Assembly (NCBI RefSeq): GCF_004959765.1
Contig: NZ_SJZD01000007.1
Span: 1 to 64,000 of the forward strand
Source: Flavobacterium sp. H122
Lineage (GTDB): Bacteria > Bacteroidota > Bacteroidia > Flavobacteriales > Flavobacteriaceae
Length of the DNA stretch: 64,000 nt
Direction: 5' to 3'
Part shown: positions 43,536 to 51,789 of the stretch, one piece after another
How the letters are laid out: each line of letters begins with the position of its first letter
Numbering within the stretch: the stretch's first letter is position 1
Made by a program: the position numbers and the translations under genes
Notes under the pieces: model-generated
The model's database searches: none
Told to the model about the DNA's origin: nothing
What the model saw: only the letters and a program-made list of their open reading frames with translations

Positions 43536-43608
43536 GACTCCGTAGCTCAGTTGGTAGAGCACATCACTTTTAATGATGGGGTCCTGGGTTCGAGCCCCAG
43601 CGGGGTCA
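43536..43608 (+). tRNA. tRNA-Lys (TTT), copy 5 of 5
   Basis: Identical to copy 1; followed directly by a terminator at 43611-43638 in place of the spacer. Confidence 0.97.
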
Positions 43609-43610
43609 CA

Positions 43611-43638
43611 AAAGTCAAACGAAAGTTTGACTTTTTTT
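43611..43638 (+). terminator. Terminator between the tRNA-Lys array and tRNA-Leu
   Basis: A 10-bp stem AAAGTCAAAC / GTTTGACTTT with a GAAA tetraloop, followed by T residues. Only six bases separate it from tRNA-Leu, so the Leu gene needs read-through or a separate start. Confidence 0.85.
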
Positions 43639-43644
43639 GTTTAA

Positions 43645-43726
43645 GGCCACGTGGAGAAATTGGTAGACTCGCCATCTTGAGGGGGTGGTGTCGCAAGACG
43701 TGTCAGTTCGAATCTGATCGTGGTCA
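43645..43726 (+). tRNA. tRNA-Leu (GAG)
   Basis: An 82-nt class II tRNA: acceptor GGCCACG / CGTGGTC with one G-T pair, anticodon stem CCATC / GGTGG with loop TTGAGGG (anticodon GAG), a long variable arm TGTCGCAAGACGT, and T arm GTCAG-TTCGAAT-CTGAT. It reads CUC and CUU codons. CCA is not encoded. Confidence 0.95.
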
Positions 43727-43728
43727 CG

Positions 43729-43750
43729 AAATCCGCTCATGCGGATTTTT
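43729..43750. terminator. Terminator after tRNA-Leu, also at the end of crtY
   Basis: An 8-bp stem AAATCCGC / GCGGATTT with a 4-nt loop, then TT. It abuts the crtY stop at 43751 and can serve both strands. Confidence 0.8.
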
Positions 43751-44887
43751 CTATTTTAAAATCCTTCTGAAAAAAGATTTCAGGAAAGGAAGCTTAGGAC
43801 AACTCCATATAACTTTTAGATCTTCAAGAAACGTTGTTTCTTCATCTAAAAACTTCAAAATTACACCCGGATTACATCTGGCAAACATAGCAGAAAAAAC
43901 CTCTTCTCCTAATTCGTTATTTCGGTAAAGCACATCAACAAACAAATCATCGTAAAAGGTAAACCGGTTTGCTTTTTTAAATTGGCCGAAATCCAACTCT
44001 TTCTTTTTTAAAAGCTCAATCAATCTATCAGTTTCCTTATCTGCATTTTTAAATGTAAAACCTGTACTTGCCTTTGTCCAGCCTCCGGCCGTTCCAATAT
44101 TCAAAACTCTTTTTGTATTTTTTTTCCAAAAAGGAAAAGCCGTCATAGGGATACTCCCCTGCTCTTTTGCTGTAATCTTAAAATTTTTAACACCAGAATT
44201 TATAAGGTAGTTCTGAATCTCTTCTTCATATTCCTGCAATTTTAACAATTCAGCCGAAAACAGAGTATATTCAACCAAAGCTTTTCTTTGATTTAAAGGC
44301 AAAACATACATAAATCGGGTATTTCCCTTTTGAGGGACTGAAAAATCCATAAATAAGGCCGTATTCTCATCAAAAGCATCATTTTCCACTTCTATAAACC
44401 ATCCTAAGAAATGCTGCTTTAAAACCGGATATTTTTTTTGCCTTTGTAAATCATCAAAGTTTAAAACAGAGTTGAACAAAAAATCGCATGAATACTGACC
44501 TTCATTTGTTTTTACCACAACTCCATCTGCAGTCTCATTATACGAAACAACCTTCTCTTTTATACATTTTACATTATGGACTCCCATCTGTTTTTTATAA
44601 TAGTTATAGAATTTTTCGGATTCTATCATTTTATAGAAAAAACCATTTAAAACATCTTTTTTAATTTCTTTACAAATAAAAAGTGCTTTTTGCCACTTGC
44701 GGGTTGTCAAATCATCCCATTTACCATTTTCAGCTTCCCAAAAACACCAGGTTCTGTCATTTTTATCTTTTTCATCCGGCTCTAAAAGAAGCACAGACTT
44801 ATTTAACAGCAAACCATTTTCTGCCATTTTAAGCAATGCCATCATAGCAGCCAGTCCCAAGCCCGAAAAAACATAATCATACTTCAT
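43751..44887 (-). CDS. crtY: Lycopene beta-cyclase
   Basis: A 378-residue flavoprotein that forms the beta rings of beta-carotene from lycopene. Seen: N-terminal dinucleotide-binding YDYVFSGLGLAAMMAL, the cyclase pattern NDRTWCFWE, LGWFIEVENDAFD, FMDFSVPQKGNTRFMYVLPL, and IPMTAFPFWKKNTKRVLNIGTAGGWTKASTGFTF. It is divergent from the MerR/B12-binding regulator; the 76-bp gap between the starts includes a motif shared with the crtI promoter (44937-44950), so both genes are likely controlled together. Confidence 0.92.
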   Translation of the reverse strand: MKYDYVFSGLGLAAMMALLKMAENGLLLNKSVLLLEPDEKDKNDRTWCFWEAENGKWDDLTTRKWQKALFICKEIKKDVLNGFFYKMIESEKFYNYYKKQMGVHNVKCIKEKVVSYNETADGVVVKTNEGQYSCDFLFNSVLNFDDLQRQKKYPVLKQHFLGWFIEVENDAFDENTALFMDFSVPQKGNTRFMYVLPLNQRKALVEYTLFSAELLKLQEYEEEIQNYLINSGVKNFKITAKEQGSIPMTAFPFWKKNTKRVLNIGTAGGWTKASTGFTFKNADKETDRLIELLKKKELDFGQFKKANRFTFYDDLFVDVLYRNNELGEEVFSAMFARCNPGVILKFLDEETTFLEDLKVIWSCPKLPFLKSFFRRILK

Positions 44888-44936
44888 TAGAAATGATTTT
44901 TAACAAAAATAAACATTCCTGACCATTTATTTTTTA

Positions 44937-44950
44937 ATTTTGTTTAACTT
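44937..44950 (+). promoter_or_regulatory. Shared motif before the CarH-like regulator, candidate operator
   Basis: ATTTTGTTTAACTT is found here and again, identical over 14 bp, at 45879-45892 before crtI. It overlaps a -7 element TAATTTTG (44935-44942) and lies 14 bp upstream of the regulator's ATG, between it and divergent crtY. Repressor binding would block transcription here. Confidence 0.6.
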
Positions 44951-44963
44951 ATTTATCAGAACG

Positions 44964-45863
44964 ATGAACAATATAAAATCAGTTTTCAGCATCAAAGACT
45001 TAGAAAATCTTTCAGGGATTAAAGCACACACAATCCGTATCTGGGAAAAAAGATATAACATTCTCGAACCTATGCGTACCGGCACGAATATAAGAATGTA
45101 TGATTCTTTGAGTCTTCAAAAACTTTTAAACATTACCTTACTCCACAATCACGGGTATAAAATTTCCAAGATATCGAATTATAACGCTTCTAAAATTTCA
45201 GAATTAGCCAAAGAGATTATCAACGAAAAAAGTGCAAAAAATCATGCTGTAAGCGCTTTTAAAATGGCAATGATGAATTTTGACCAGACACTTTTCACAA
45301 CGACTTACAATGAGCTTCTGTCTAAAAAAACTTTTAAAGACGTTTTTTCGGAAGTATTTATTCCCTTAATGGAGGAAATAGGCCTGTTATGGCAAACAGA
45401 AACAATTACGCCCGCACACGAACATTTTATAAGCCATCTGGTTAAACAAAAAATTCTTGTCAATACAGAAGCCATTCAAAGCACAACACCTATTCATGAA
45501 GATACAGTTTTTGTTCTTTTCCTGCCGTCAAACGAAATTCACGAATTAGGACTACTCTATTTAAACTACGTAATAATCAGACAAGGTTATAAAACAATAT
45601 ATCTATCTGAAAGTATCCCTATGGACAATTTAAAAGACATGACGAATTATTTTGATTCAATATGTTTTCTAACCTACATGACAGTTGAACCCGATAAGGA
45701 CAAAATAAACGATTACATAAAAGAATTCGATCAAGACATATTATCAGCAACCAACAGCAAATTATGGATATGCGGCAGACTGACAAACTATATTGAAGAG
45801 CCGTTATTGAATTCATCCATTAAAGTATTCAATTCCCTTTTTGAGGTGTTAACAGAAATTTAA
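44964..45863 (+). CDS. MerR-family regulator with B12-binding domain (CarH-like photoreceptor)
   Basis: Started at ATG 44964 the protein has 299 residues. Residues 1-75 are a MerR helix-turn-helix (VFSIKDLENLSGIKAHTIRIWEKRYNILEPMRT). Residues about 95-170 form a B12-binding helical bundle with W143-x9-E153-H154, the CarH/LitR signature in which the Trp and the Glu-His pair pack on the 5'-deoxyadenosyl group. Residues 183-299 form a Rossmann-like B12 domain with E191-x-H193-x2-G196; His 193 would coordinate cobalt. In CarH proteins adenosylcobalamin makes a tetramer that represses carotenoid genes in the dark, and light breaks it. Location between crtY and crtI fits this. Function in this lineage is inferred. 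Confidence 0.85.
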   Translation: MNNIKSVFSIKDLENLSGIKAHTIRIWEKRYNILEPMRTGTNIRMYDSLSLQKLLNITLLHNHGYKISKISNYNASKISELAKEIINEKSAKNHAVSAFKMAMMNFDQTLFTTTYNELLSKKTFKDVFSEVFIPLMEEIGLLWQTETITPAHEHFISHLVKQKILVNTEAIQSTTPIHEDTVFVLFLPSNEIHELGLLYLNYVIIRQGYKTIYLSESIPMDNLKDMTNYFDSICFLTYMTVEPDKDKINDYIKEFDQDILSATNSKLWICGRLTNYIEEPLLNSSIKVFNSLFEVLTEI

Positions 45864-45878
45864 GAATTGTTCAAATTC

Positions 45879-45911
45879 ATTTTGTTTAACTTTTGAGTAA
45901 ATTTGTTGAAC
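45879..45911 (+). promoter_or_regulatory. Candidate regulator-binding region before crtI
   Basis: Contains ATTTTGTTTAACTT (45879-45892), identical to the motif at 44937-44950, and a related TTGTTGAAC (45903-45911), 21 bp from TTGTTTAAC (45882-45890). A third weaker copy TTGTTCAAA is at 45867-45875. They bracket a -7 element TAAATTTG (45898-45905) that lacks a well-spaced -33 element. Confidence 0.6.
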
Positions 45912-45916
45912 AAAAT

Positions 45917-47377
45917 ATGAAAAAAAACATTTCAATAATAGGATCAGGATTTTCTTCATTGGCTGCCGCTTGTTATTTAGCAAAGGCGGGCAATGAAGTA
46001 ACCGTTTATGAAAAAAATGATACCATAGGAGGCAGAGCCAGACAATTAAAAAAAGACGGATTTACCTTTGACATTGGTCCCACCTGGTACTGGATGCCTG
46101 ATGTTTTTGAACGCTTTTTTAATGACTTTGACAAAAACCCATCTGACTATTACGAACTGATAAAACTTTCTCCTGCCTATCAGGTTTATTTTGACATAAA
46201 CGACTACATAACTATTGGAGACAATCTAGACGGCATTAAACAAACTTTTGAAACAATAGAGACCGGAAGCGGTGAAAAACTGGAAAATTTCATTAAAGAA
46301 GCTAAAAGCAATTACGACATCGCCATCAAAGAATTAGTTTATCGTCCCGGAGAATCTCCTCTGGAATTAATAACCTTTGAAACGGCCAAAAAAGCAACTC
46401 AGTTTTTCAGTACTATTTCAAAAGATGTCAGAAAGAAATTTAAAAACAAACGACTGATTCAGATTTTAGAATTCCCTGTGCTTTTTTTAGGAGCAAAACC
46501 ATCAAACACCCCCTCCTTTTACAGTTTTATGAATTATGCCGATTTTGGTCTTGGCACTTTCCATCCAAAAAACGGTATGTACAGTGTTATTCTGGCTATG
46601 GAAACCTTAGCAAAAGAACTCGGTGTAAAAATAAAGACAAAAGCCAATGTTGAAAAAATTGAAGTTGAAAACGGAAAAGCAGCAGCAATAATAGTAAATG
46701 GAAACATCGTTGAAACTGACATTGTTTTATCAGGCGCCGATTATCATCACTCGGAAACTTTATTGGAAACAAAACACAGAGCATATTCTGAAAAGTATTG
46801 GAATCAGAAAACATTTGCACCGTCATCGCTACTTTTTTATGTTGGTTTTGACAAAAAAATAAACAACGTAGAACATCATTCGCTGTTTTTTGACACCGAT
46901 TTTGATATTCATGCTCAAGACATATATGATAATCCAAAATGGCCTGAAGAACCTTTGTTTTATGCAAGTTTTCCATCAAAAACCGACAGCAATTCGGCAC
47001 CGGAAGGAAAAGAAGCAGGTATTTTCTTAATTCCACTTGCTCCCGGACTGGAAGATACGCCCGCTTTAAGAAAAGTTTATTTCGATAAAATCATGACAAG
47101 ACTGGAAAAACTGACGCAGCAAGAATTAAAATCCAGTATACTATTTAAAGAATCATTCTGTGTGAATGATTTCATAAAAGAATACAACTCGTACAAAGGC
47201 AATGCCTACGGAATGGCAAATACCCTTTTACAAACAGCTTTTCTCCGCCCTAAATTAAGAAGTAAAAAAGTAAAGGATTTATACTTCACAGGACAACTAA
47301 CAGTTCCTGGTCCGGGTGTCCCGCCTGCATTAATTTCAGGAAAACTGGCAGCGCAACTAATCGAAAAATATTCTTAA
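45917..47377 (+). CDS. crtI: Phytoene desaturase
   Basis: Started at ATG 45917 the protein has 486 residues; a GTG/ATG-like extension to 45893 would overlap the promoter motif. Seen: FAD-binding ISIIGSGFSSLAAACYLAKAGNEVTVYEKND, GGRARQ, TFDIGPTWYWMPDVFE, and near the C-terminus DLYFTGQLTVPGPGVPPALISGKLAAQ, the carotenoid desaturase signature. It introduces the four double bonds that turn phytoene into lycopene. It is the first gene of the crtI-crtB-crtZ operon (gaps of 9 and 1 bp). Confidence 0.94.
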   Translation: MKKNISIIGSGFSSLAAACYLAKAGNEVTVYEKNDTIGGRARQLKKDGFTFDIGPTWYWMPDVFERFFNDFDKNPSDYYELIKLSPAYQVYFDINDYITIGDNLDGIKQTFETIETGSGEKLENFIKEAKSNYDIAIKELVYRPGESPLELITFETAKKATQFFSTISKDVRKKFKNKRLIQILEFPVLFLGAKPSNTPSFYSFMNYADFGLGTFHPKNGMYSVILAMETLAKELGVKIKTKANVEKIEVENGKAAAIIVNGNIVETDIVLSGADYHHSETLLETKHRAYSEKYWNQKTFAPSSLLFYVGFDKKINNVEHHSLFFDTDFDIHAQDIYDNPKWPEEPLFYASFPSKTDSNSAPEGKEAGIFLIPLAPGLEDTPALRKVYFDKIMTRLEKLTQQELKSSILFKESFCVNDFIKEYNSYKGNAYGMANTLLQTAFLRPKLRSKKVKDLYFTGQLTVPGPGVPPALISGKLAAQLIEKYS

Positions 47378-47386
47378 AAGGAAATT

Positions 47387-48226
47387 ATGAAAGCACTATT
47401 CGACAAAATCTCAAATGACTGCAGTAAGATTGTTACCCAAACTTACAGTACTTCATTTTCCACGGCAGTAAAAATGCTGGCTCCGGGTATCCGTCAGGAT
47501 ATTTACAACATATATGGGTTTGTGAGGTTTGCTGATGAAATAGTGGATTCTTTTCATGATTACGATAAAGAAGCACTTTTTACGATGTTTGAAACCGATT
47601 TGAAAAATGCCTTAAAGAATAAAATCAGTTTAAACCCTATATTAAATGCTTTCCAGCATACGGCTAACAAATACAATATCCCTGACGAACTTATTGACGC
47701 CTTCATGAATAGTATGCGGCTGGATTTATTTAAAAAAGTATACACAACTAAAGAAGATTATCACCAATACATTTACGGCAGTGCGGATGTTGTGGGTTTA
47801 ATGTGTTTAAAAGTCTTTGTCAAAGGAAATAATGAGGTGTACGAAAAACTCAAACATGCAGCAATGAAGCTGGGCTCAGCATTTCAAAAAGTCAATTTTT
47901 TAAGGGATTTGAAAGCTGATTTTGAAGATTTGGACAGAACTTATTTTCCAAATGCCGATTTGAACAACCTCAACGAAAAATCCAAACAGGATATTATTCA
48001 GGATATTGAACAAGATTTTGCCGAAGGATTTGAAGGAATCAAAAACTTACCGTTAGAAGCTAAATTTGGCGTTTATACTGCGTATATTTACTACAGAACA
48101 CTTTTAACCAAACTAAAAAAAACACCGTCAACCGAAATAAAACACACACGCATACGTGTACCGGATTATCAAAAAGTAAGTTTACTTGCCAACTGTTATG
48201 TAAAATACCGATTAAATCTATTATAA
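47387..48226 (+). CDS. crtB: Phytoene synthase
   Basis: A 279-residue squalene/phytoene synthase that joins two geranylgeranyl diphosphates. The two Asp-rich metal sites are visible: FADEIVD and NFLRDLKADFEDLDRTYFP. Also YSTSFSTAVKMLAPGIRQDIYNIYGFVR at the start and YGSADVVGLMCLKVF in the middle. Length and motifs are typical. It lies 9 bp after crtI and 1 bp before crtZ. Confidence 0.94.
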   Translation: MKALFDKISNDCSKIVTQTYSTSFSTAVKMLAPGIRQDIYNIYGFVRFADEIVDSFHDYDKEALFTMFETDLKNALKNKISLNPILNAFQHTANKYNIPDELIDAFMNSMRLDLFKKVYTTKEDYHQYIYGSADVVGLMCLKVFVKGNNEVYEKLKHAAMKLGSAFQKVNFLRDLKADFEDLDRTYFPNADLNNLNEKSKQDIIQDIEQDFAEGFEGIKNLPLEAKFGVYTAYIYYRTLLTKLKKTPSTEIKHTRIRVPDYQKVSLLANCYVKYRLNLL

Positions 48227-48227
48227 G

Positions 48228-48677
48228 ATGATAATTCACATTATAGTATTTGCTGCAACATTCTGTTTTATGGAATTCATGGCTTGGTTTAGCCACAAAT
48301 ACATTATGCATGGCATTTTATGGTATTTGCATGCGGATCATCACAAAAAAGACCATGATTCGTGGTTTGAAAGAAACGATGCTTTTTTTATTTTCTATGC
48401 ACTGGTGAGTATCGGGTTTTTCCTTTTATGGAAATACGATATCCTCAGTATAGGACTGGCGATCGGCATTGGCATTTTCGTTTATGGATTAGCTTATTTT
48501 ATGGTTCATGATATTTTTATACATCAACGTTTTAAGCTTTTTAGAAATGCTGATAACAGGTATGCAAAAGCAGTCCGAAGAGCTCATAAAATGCATCATA
48601 AACATATAGGAAAAGAAGAAGGAGAATGTTTTGGAATGTTAATAGTACCCTGGAAATATTTTAAAAATGCAAAATGA
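48228..48677 (+). CDS. crtZ: Beta-carotene hydroxylase
   Basis: A 149-residue membrane diiron hydroxylase with the His clusters HKYIMH, HADHHKKDHD, HDIFIHQR and RAHKMHHKH, and four hydrophobic helices. It adds hydroxyl groups at C3 and C3' to form zeaxanthin, the usual yellow pigment of Flavobacterium. No ketolase (crtW) gene is present here, so zeaxanthin is the expected end product. A terminator follows directly. Confidence 0.93.
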   Translation: MIIHIIVFAATFCFMEFMAWFSHKYIMHGILWYLHADHHKKDHDSWFERNDAFFIFYALVSIGFFLLWKYDILSIGLAIGIGIFVYGLAYFMVHDIFIHQRFKLFRNADNRYAKAVRRAHKMHHKHIGKEEGECFGMLIVPWKYFKNAK

Positions 48678-48678
48678 A

Positions 48679-48700
48679 AAAGTCCTCGACTGAGGACTTT
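48679..48700. terminator. Bidirectional terminator between crtZ and the DUF4252 gene
   Basis: A 9-bp stem AAAGTCCTC / GAGGACTTT with a 4-nt loop and flanking A/T runs, directly after the crtZ stop and before the convergent stop at 48703. Confidence 0.9.
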
Positions 48701-48702
48701 TG

Positions 48703-49230
48703 TTATTTCTTTGAAGCTTTATTCAATTCATCTCCACCCGGAAGGTTCATTCTTTTTGTCAGTAATGAAATATCATTGATATTAAAATCCCCGGTCAATG
48801 ACATTAATACGGTTTCGCTTCCTTTTATTCCGGTTCCTTCAATAAACATCAGCAATTCGCTTACATTACTTGAACCCGCTATTGATTTGACATAAATCTT
48901 GGAACTTTTGCCGTTTTCATTAACACGCATCAATTCTTCCAAACCTGAGCTGTATTTATCAACGTTTCCACGCATATCGGCTGTAACTTTAGCACTGCCG
49001 GTTTTATAAACTTTTAAGTTTTCCAGCTTCTTAATCAGGTTTAAATATACCTGATCTTCTTTACTTTCCATTTTTACTTTACTCATCAGTTCAAACATCT
49101 TTTTATTTACAATTACAGATGTTACATTTTCCTGATTTTCATATTTTTCAAACGGAATCTGTGCATTTGAATAAAAAGGCAATAAAATTATGGCGAATAA
49201 AAAAACCAGTTTTTTCATATTATTTTTCAT
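48703..49230 (-). CDS. DUF4252-type exported protein
   Basis: A 175-residue protein with signal peptide ending YSNAQ. The pattern ENVTSVIVNKKMFELMSKVKMESKE, NLKVYKTGS, GKSSKIYVKSIAGSSNVSELLMFIEG and LMSLTGDFNINDISLLTKRMNLPGGDELNKA fits the Bacteroidetes DUF4252 family, whose function is unknown; the family often lies near ECF sigma genes, but none is here. It overlaps the upstream gene by 11 bp. Confidence 0.8.
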   Translation of the reverse strand: MKNNMKKLVFLFAIILLPFYSNAQIPFEKYENQENVTSVIVNKKMFELMSKVKMESKEDQVYLNLIKKLENLKVYKTGSAKVTADMRGNVDKYSSGLEELMRVNENGKSSKIYVKSIAGSSNVSELLMFIEGTGIKGSETVLMSLTGDFNINDISLLTKRMNLPGGDELNKASKK

Positions 49231-49489
49231 TTTTGAATATTTTGTTTTTAGTCAATTCGTATTCTTTTATTTCTTCTGCATTTTTTATGCCAGAATTTAT
49301 TTTTAAAGATAACAGATTCAATGCTTTTTGAGTTTCCCTGAAGGCTTCTTCCGGGGTTTTACACGTACCCAATTCATTTCCAGTCACTTCAGACTTACCC
49401 TCATTCAAATAAAAGAAAATCATAGCACAGGTCAACAATACACCGAACAAACTAAAAATCAATATAAAATCTTTTCTTTTTTTACTCAT
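49220..49489 (-). CDS. Small single-pass membrane protein of unknown function
   Basis: An 89-residue protein: basic start, one membrane helix (FILIFSLFGVLLTCAMIFFYL) and an exported or cytoplasmic helical tail containing CKTPEEAFRETQKALNLLS. It overlaps the DUF4252 gene by 11 bp, so the two are translationally coupled and probably function together. A possible -7 element TACATTTG lies at 49508-49515. Function unknown. Confidence 0.7.
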   Translation of the reverse strand: MSKKRKDFILIFSLFGVLLTCAMIFFYLNEGKSEVTGNELGTCKTPEEAFRETQKALNLLSLKINSGIKNAEEIKEYELTKNKIFKNEK

Positions 49490-49548
49490 TCTTTATGTGG
49501 TTTCTAACAAATGTACGAAAAATACTTTCAAAATTATGGAAACAAAAA

Positions 49549-49574
49549 TCCCGGTTCGAATAAACAAACCGGGA
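49549..49574 (-). terminator. Intrinsic terminator after the TonB receptor gene
   Basis: An 8-bp stem TCCCGGTT / AACCGGGA followed on the minus strand by a T-run, 22 bp past the receptor stop. Confidence 0.8.
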
Positions 49575-49596
49575 CTGCAAATTGCTTTATATTATA

Positions 49597-51516
49597 TTAA
49601 AACATGAAATTAAAACCTACTTTAAAGTTTCTGCCTCTGGTGCTGAACCCTCTCACTTCAACAAAATCTCTATCCAAAATATTGTCTACACTGCCAAAAA
49701 CATTCATTCTGTCTTTAACTAACTGGTAACGTACGTTTGCATTAACCAATTGATAATCTTTAAGAGTTTCTTTCATTAATACCGGATCCCATGTAGGCGG
49801 TAAATAAACGGTGTACTCATAAGGTCTGTCACCTACAAATTGGTATGATACATTAACACCTAATTTAGAAGTAGCCTGATAATCCAATGAAGCATTTACT
49901 TTTTGCTTGGGATTTAACACTCTTGACTGTTTAGAAAGTTCTGAAAATGTATAATTGGCATTAAATTTTATTTTATCATTAACAGCATATTCAAAATTTG
50001 TTTCAACTCCTCTTATGTTATTTTTACCTTCAACATTATAATATTTATAGGTCATTAAATCAAAACCAATTGCATTTTCTTCTTCTCTGTAAAAAGCAAC
50101 AGCGTTAATTTTAACTTTTTCTGATAACAACTCAGCTTCAAATCCCGCTTCAATTGTTGCGTCTTCCTCAGGATTTAGCTTAAGATCTCCGTAAGATGAG
50201 TACAATTGATATAAACTTGGAGAAATAAAAGCAGTACTATAAGATGCAATTAATTTCAAAGGCAATTCTTTAAAACTAAATGAAGGATTAATGTTGTAAA
50301 CCAAATTATTACCATACTTACTATGAATGTTATAACGGGCGCCTGCATTAATATTCAAACCTGATTCAGAATTATAAACAGCAGTAAAATAAGGATCAAT
50401 CATATTAAATTTAGCTGTCTCTTTCGAAATTGATGCATATTGACTTTCGTTGGACATCTCATGAAATTGAAATTGAGCTCCTGTAACAATAAATAAATTA
50501 TCTAACACCTGATATTTATTGTAAACATCAGTATTGACACTCCTTGATTTAAAATAAGTAAATGATCCGTAGTTAAAAAAGTCTCTGGTGATTACATTAG
50601 CACCGGAATTGATTACGAATTCTCCTTTTTTATATTTCAGTTTAGGCGAAAAGCCTACTCTGTATTGCTCAGAAAGACTGAAGTTTTCCAAATTATCAGC
50701 AAATGAACCCGAGTCAAATTCATTCTTCATGCGGTCATAATCAGCAAAGAAGTCCAATGTTAATTTTTTACCAGGCGTAAATCCTAATTTAATCATTGAA
50801 TTTACTCTTGAAAAATTATCATCTTCAAAAGTTGTATAATCGTTTGATGGTTTAGCTTCAGATATCCCACTGCTTTCAGTACTGTTCAATGAAGCAAAAT
50901 AATTAAACCCTTTTAGTTTACCGTTAACAGATAATCCTTGATTATATTCCTTAGGATTGAAATCATTTTGCCTTGAAACATTCTGAGTACCTATATTCAT
51001 GTATGCGTTTCCGGCAATAGCTTTACTCGATGCTTTCTTCAAAGTAATATTGATTACACCTGTTGCCGCTCCGGAACCGTATAGGGTACTGGAAGCACCT
51101 TTCATGATTTCAATACTTTCAATCTGGTCAACAGAAAGCAATCGTAAATCATATGACAAACTGATTCCTGACGCGTCTGTTACCGGAATTCCGTCAATCA
51201 ATATCAAAACCTGATGATTTCTTCCTCCTCTCAGATAAATCCCTAAATCTTTACCGTTACGACTCTGATTACCGTTGATTTCAACACCGGCAACAGTACT
51301 CAAAACCGCTGCAACTGATTGTCCGGCTTTTTTCTTTAAATCTTCTGCGGTAATTTTCGCAATAACTTTTCCGGATTTTTCTTTAGACAAATCAAATTTT
51401 GAATCTGAAATAACCACTTCATTCAGATTAAGTGTAGAATCATTTTCCTGGGCAAATACGCCAAGTGAGGCCAATACAAAAGCACTAACCAATGCAATTT
51501 TTTTGTTCATTTTCAA
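49597..51516 (-). CDS. btuB: TonB-dependent outer-membrane receptor, BtuB-like (cobalamin)
   Basis: A 639-residue receptor with signal peptide (ASLGVFAQ), a TonB box-like segment (LNEVVISDSKFDLSKEKSGKVIAKIT), a plug domain (VAAVLSTVAGVEINGNQSRNGKDLGIYLRGG, DQIESIEIMKGASSTLYGSGAATGVINITLK) and a beta barrel ending RGRNFKVGFNFMF with the C-terminal Phe. The barrel length suits BtuB-type receptors and not the larger SusC type. The cobalamin riboswitch upstream (about 51605-51783) makes cobalamin or a cobinamide-like compound the expected substrate. Confidence 0.9.
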   Translation of the reverse strand: MKMNKKIALVSAFVLASLGVFAQENDSTLNLNEVVISDSKFDLSKEKSGKVIAKITAEDLKKKAGQSVAAVLSTVAGVEINGNQSRNGKDLGIYLRGGRNHQVLILIDGIPVTDASGISLSYDLRLLSVDQIESIEIMKGASSTLYGSGAATGVINITLKKASSKAIAGNAYMNIGTQNVSRQNDFNPKEYNQGLSVNGKLKGFNYFASLNSTESSGISEAKPSNDYTTFEDDNFSRVNSMIKLGFTPGKKLTLDFFADYDRMKNEFDSGSFADNLENFSLSEQYRVGFSPKLKYKKGEFVINSGANVITRDFFNYGSFTYFKSRSVNTDVYNKYQVLDNLFIVTGAQFQFHEMSNESQYASISKETAKFNMIDPYFTAVYNSESGLNINAGARYNIHSKYGNNLVYNINPSFSFKELPLKLIASYSTAFISPSLYQLYSSYGDLKLNPEEDATIEAGFEAELLSEKVKINAVAFYREEENAIGFDLMTYKYYNVEGKNNIRGVETNFEYAVNDKIKFNANYTFSELSKQSRVLNPKQKVNASLDYQATSKLGVNVSYQFVGDRPYEYTVYLPPTWDPVLMKETLKDYQLVNANVRYQLVKDRMNVFGSVDNILDRDFVEVRGFSTRGRNFKVGFNFMF

Positions 51517-51604
51517 TTAAACATTTGTAATACTAAAATGGGAGAAAAGTATAGAATTTACCCATACCCAAACTTTTTTTCCCGAAAGTTTGATACTCTG
51601 TGTA

Positions 51605-51783
51605 CTAGGCAGGTCTCCTGGCTTGCGTCTTGTTGTTTACCTTCCCGTCTCGTTGTTTCGCAACGGGACAGTGGTATGTAGATAACAACAAGCATAATAG
51701 CTTACAGTTGCGGGTACAGCTCAGGTTTTGAACCTGATTCCCTTTTTAATGTGTTTTACAAAAGCAAAACTACAACCTCAATA
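51605..51783 (-). promoter_or_regulatory. Cobalamin riboswitch (AdoCbl-type aptamer)
   Basis: On the minus strand the region holds the B12 box, GCCAGGAGACCTGCC (51608-51622), and upstream the aptamer core GGGAATCAGG and TACCCGCAACTGTAAGC, which are hallmarks of the cobalamin riboswitch. It is 89 bp upstream of the receptor ATG. High cobalamin should shut receptor synthesis. An 8-bp hairpin CAAACTTT / AAAGTTTG at 51569-51592 without a T-run may be part of the expression platform, suggesting control of translation more than termination (inference). Confidence 0.93.
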
Positions 51784-51789
51784 CGGGTG

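Larger units (their letters stand above)
43104..43608 (+). repeat. Tandem 108-bp array of five identical tRNA-Lys genes
   Basis: Starts at 43104, 43212, 43320, 43428 and 43536 give an exact 108-bp period. The 73-bp tRNAs and the four 35-bp spacers are identical by eye, which points to recent or homogenised amplification. The sequence leading into copy 1 differs, so the unit begins within the array. Confidence 0.95.

Noticed and set aside
43104-43608. Regular repeats with constant spacers, at first look like a CRISPR array
   Set aside because: The 73-bp repeats fold as tRNA-Lys and the spacers are identical, whereas CRISPR spacers differ.
43551-43928. Open reading frame across the last tRNA-Lys, tRNA-Leu and the end of crtY
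   Set aside because: It is a chance frame over two tRNA genes and the antisense of crtY.
46596-47036. Large antisense frame inside crtI
   Set aside because: No recognisable protein pattern; crtI is complete and typical, so this is a shadow frame.
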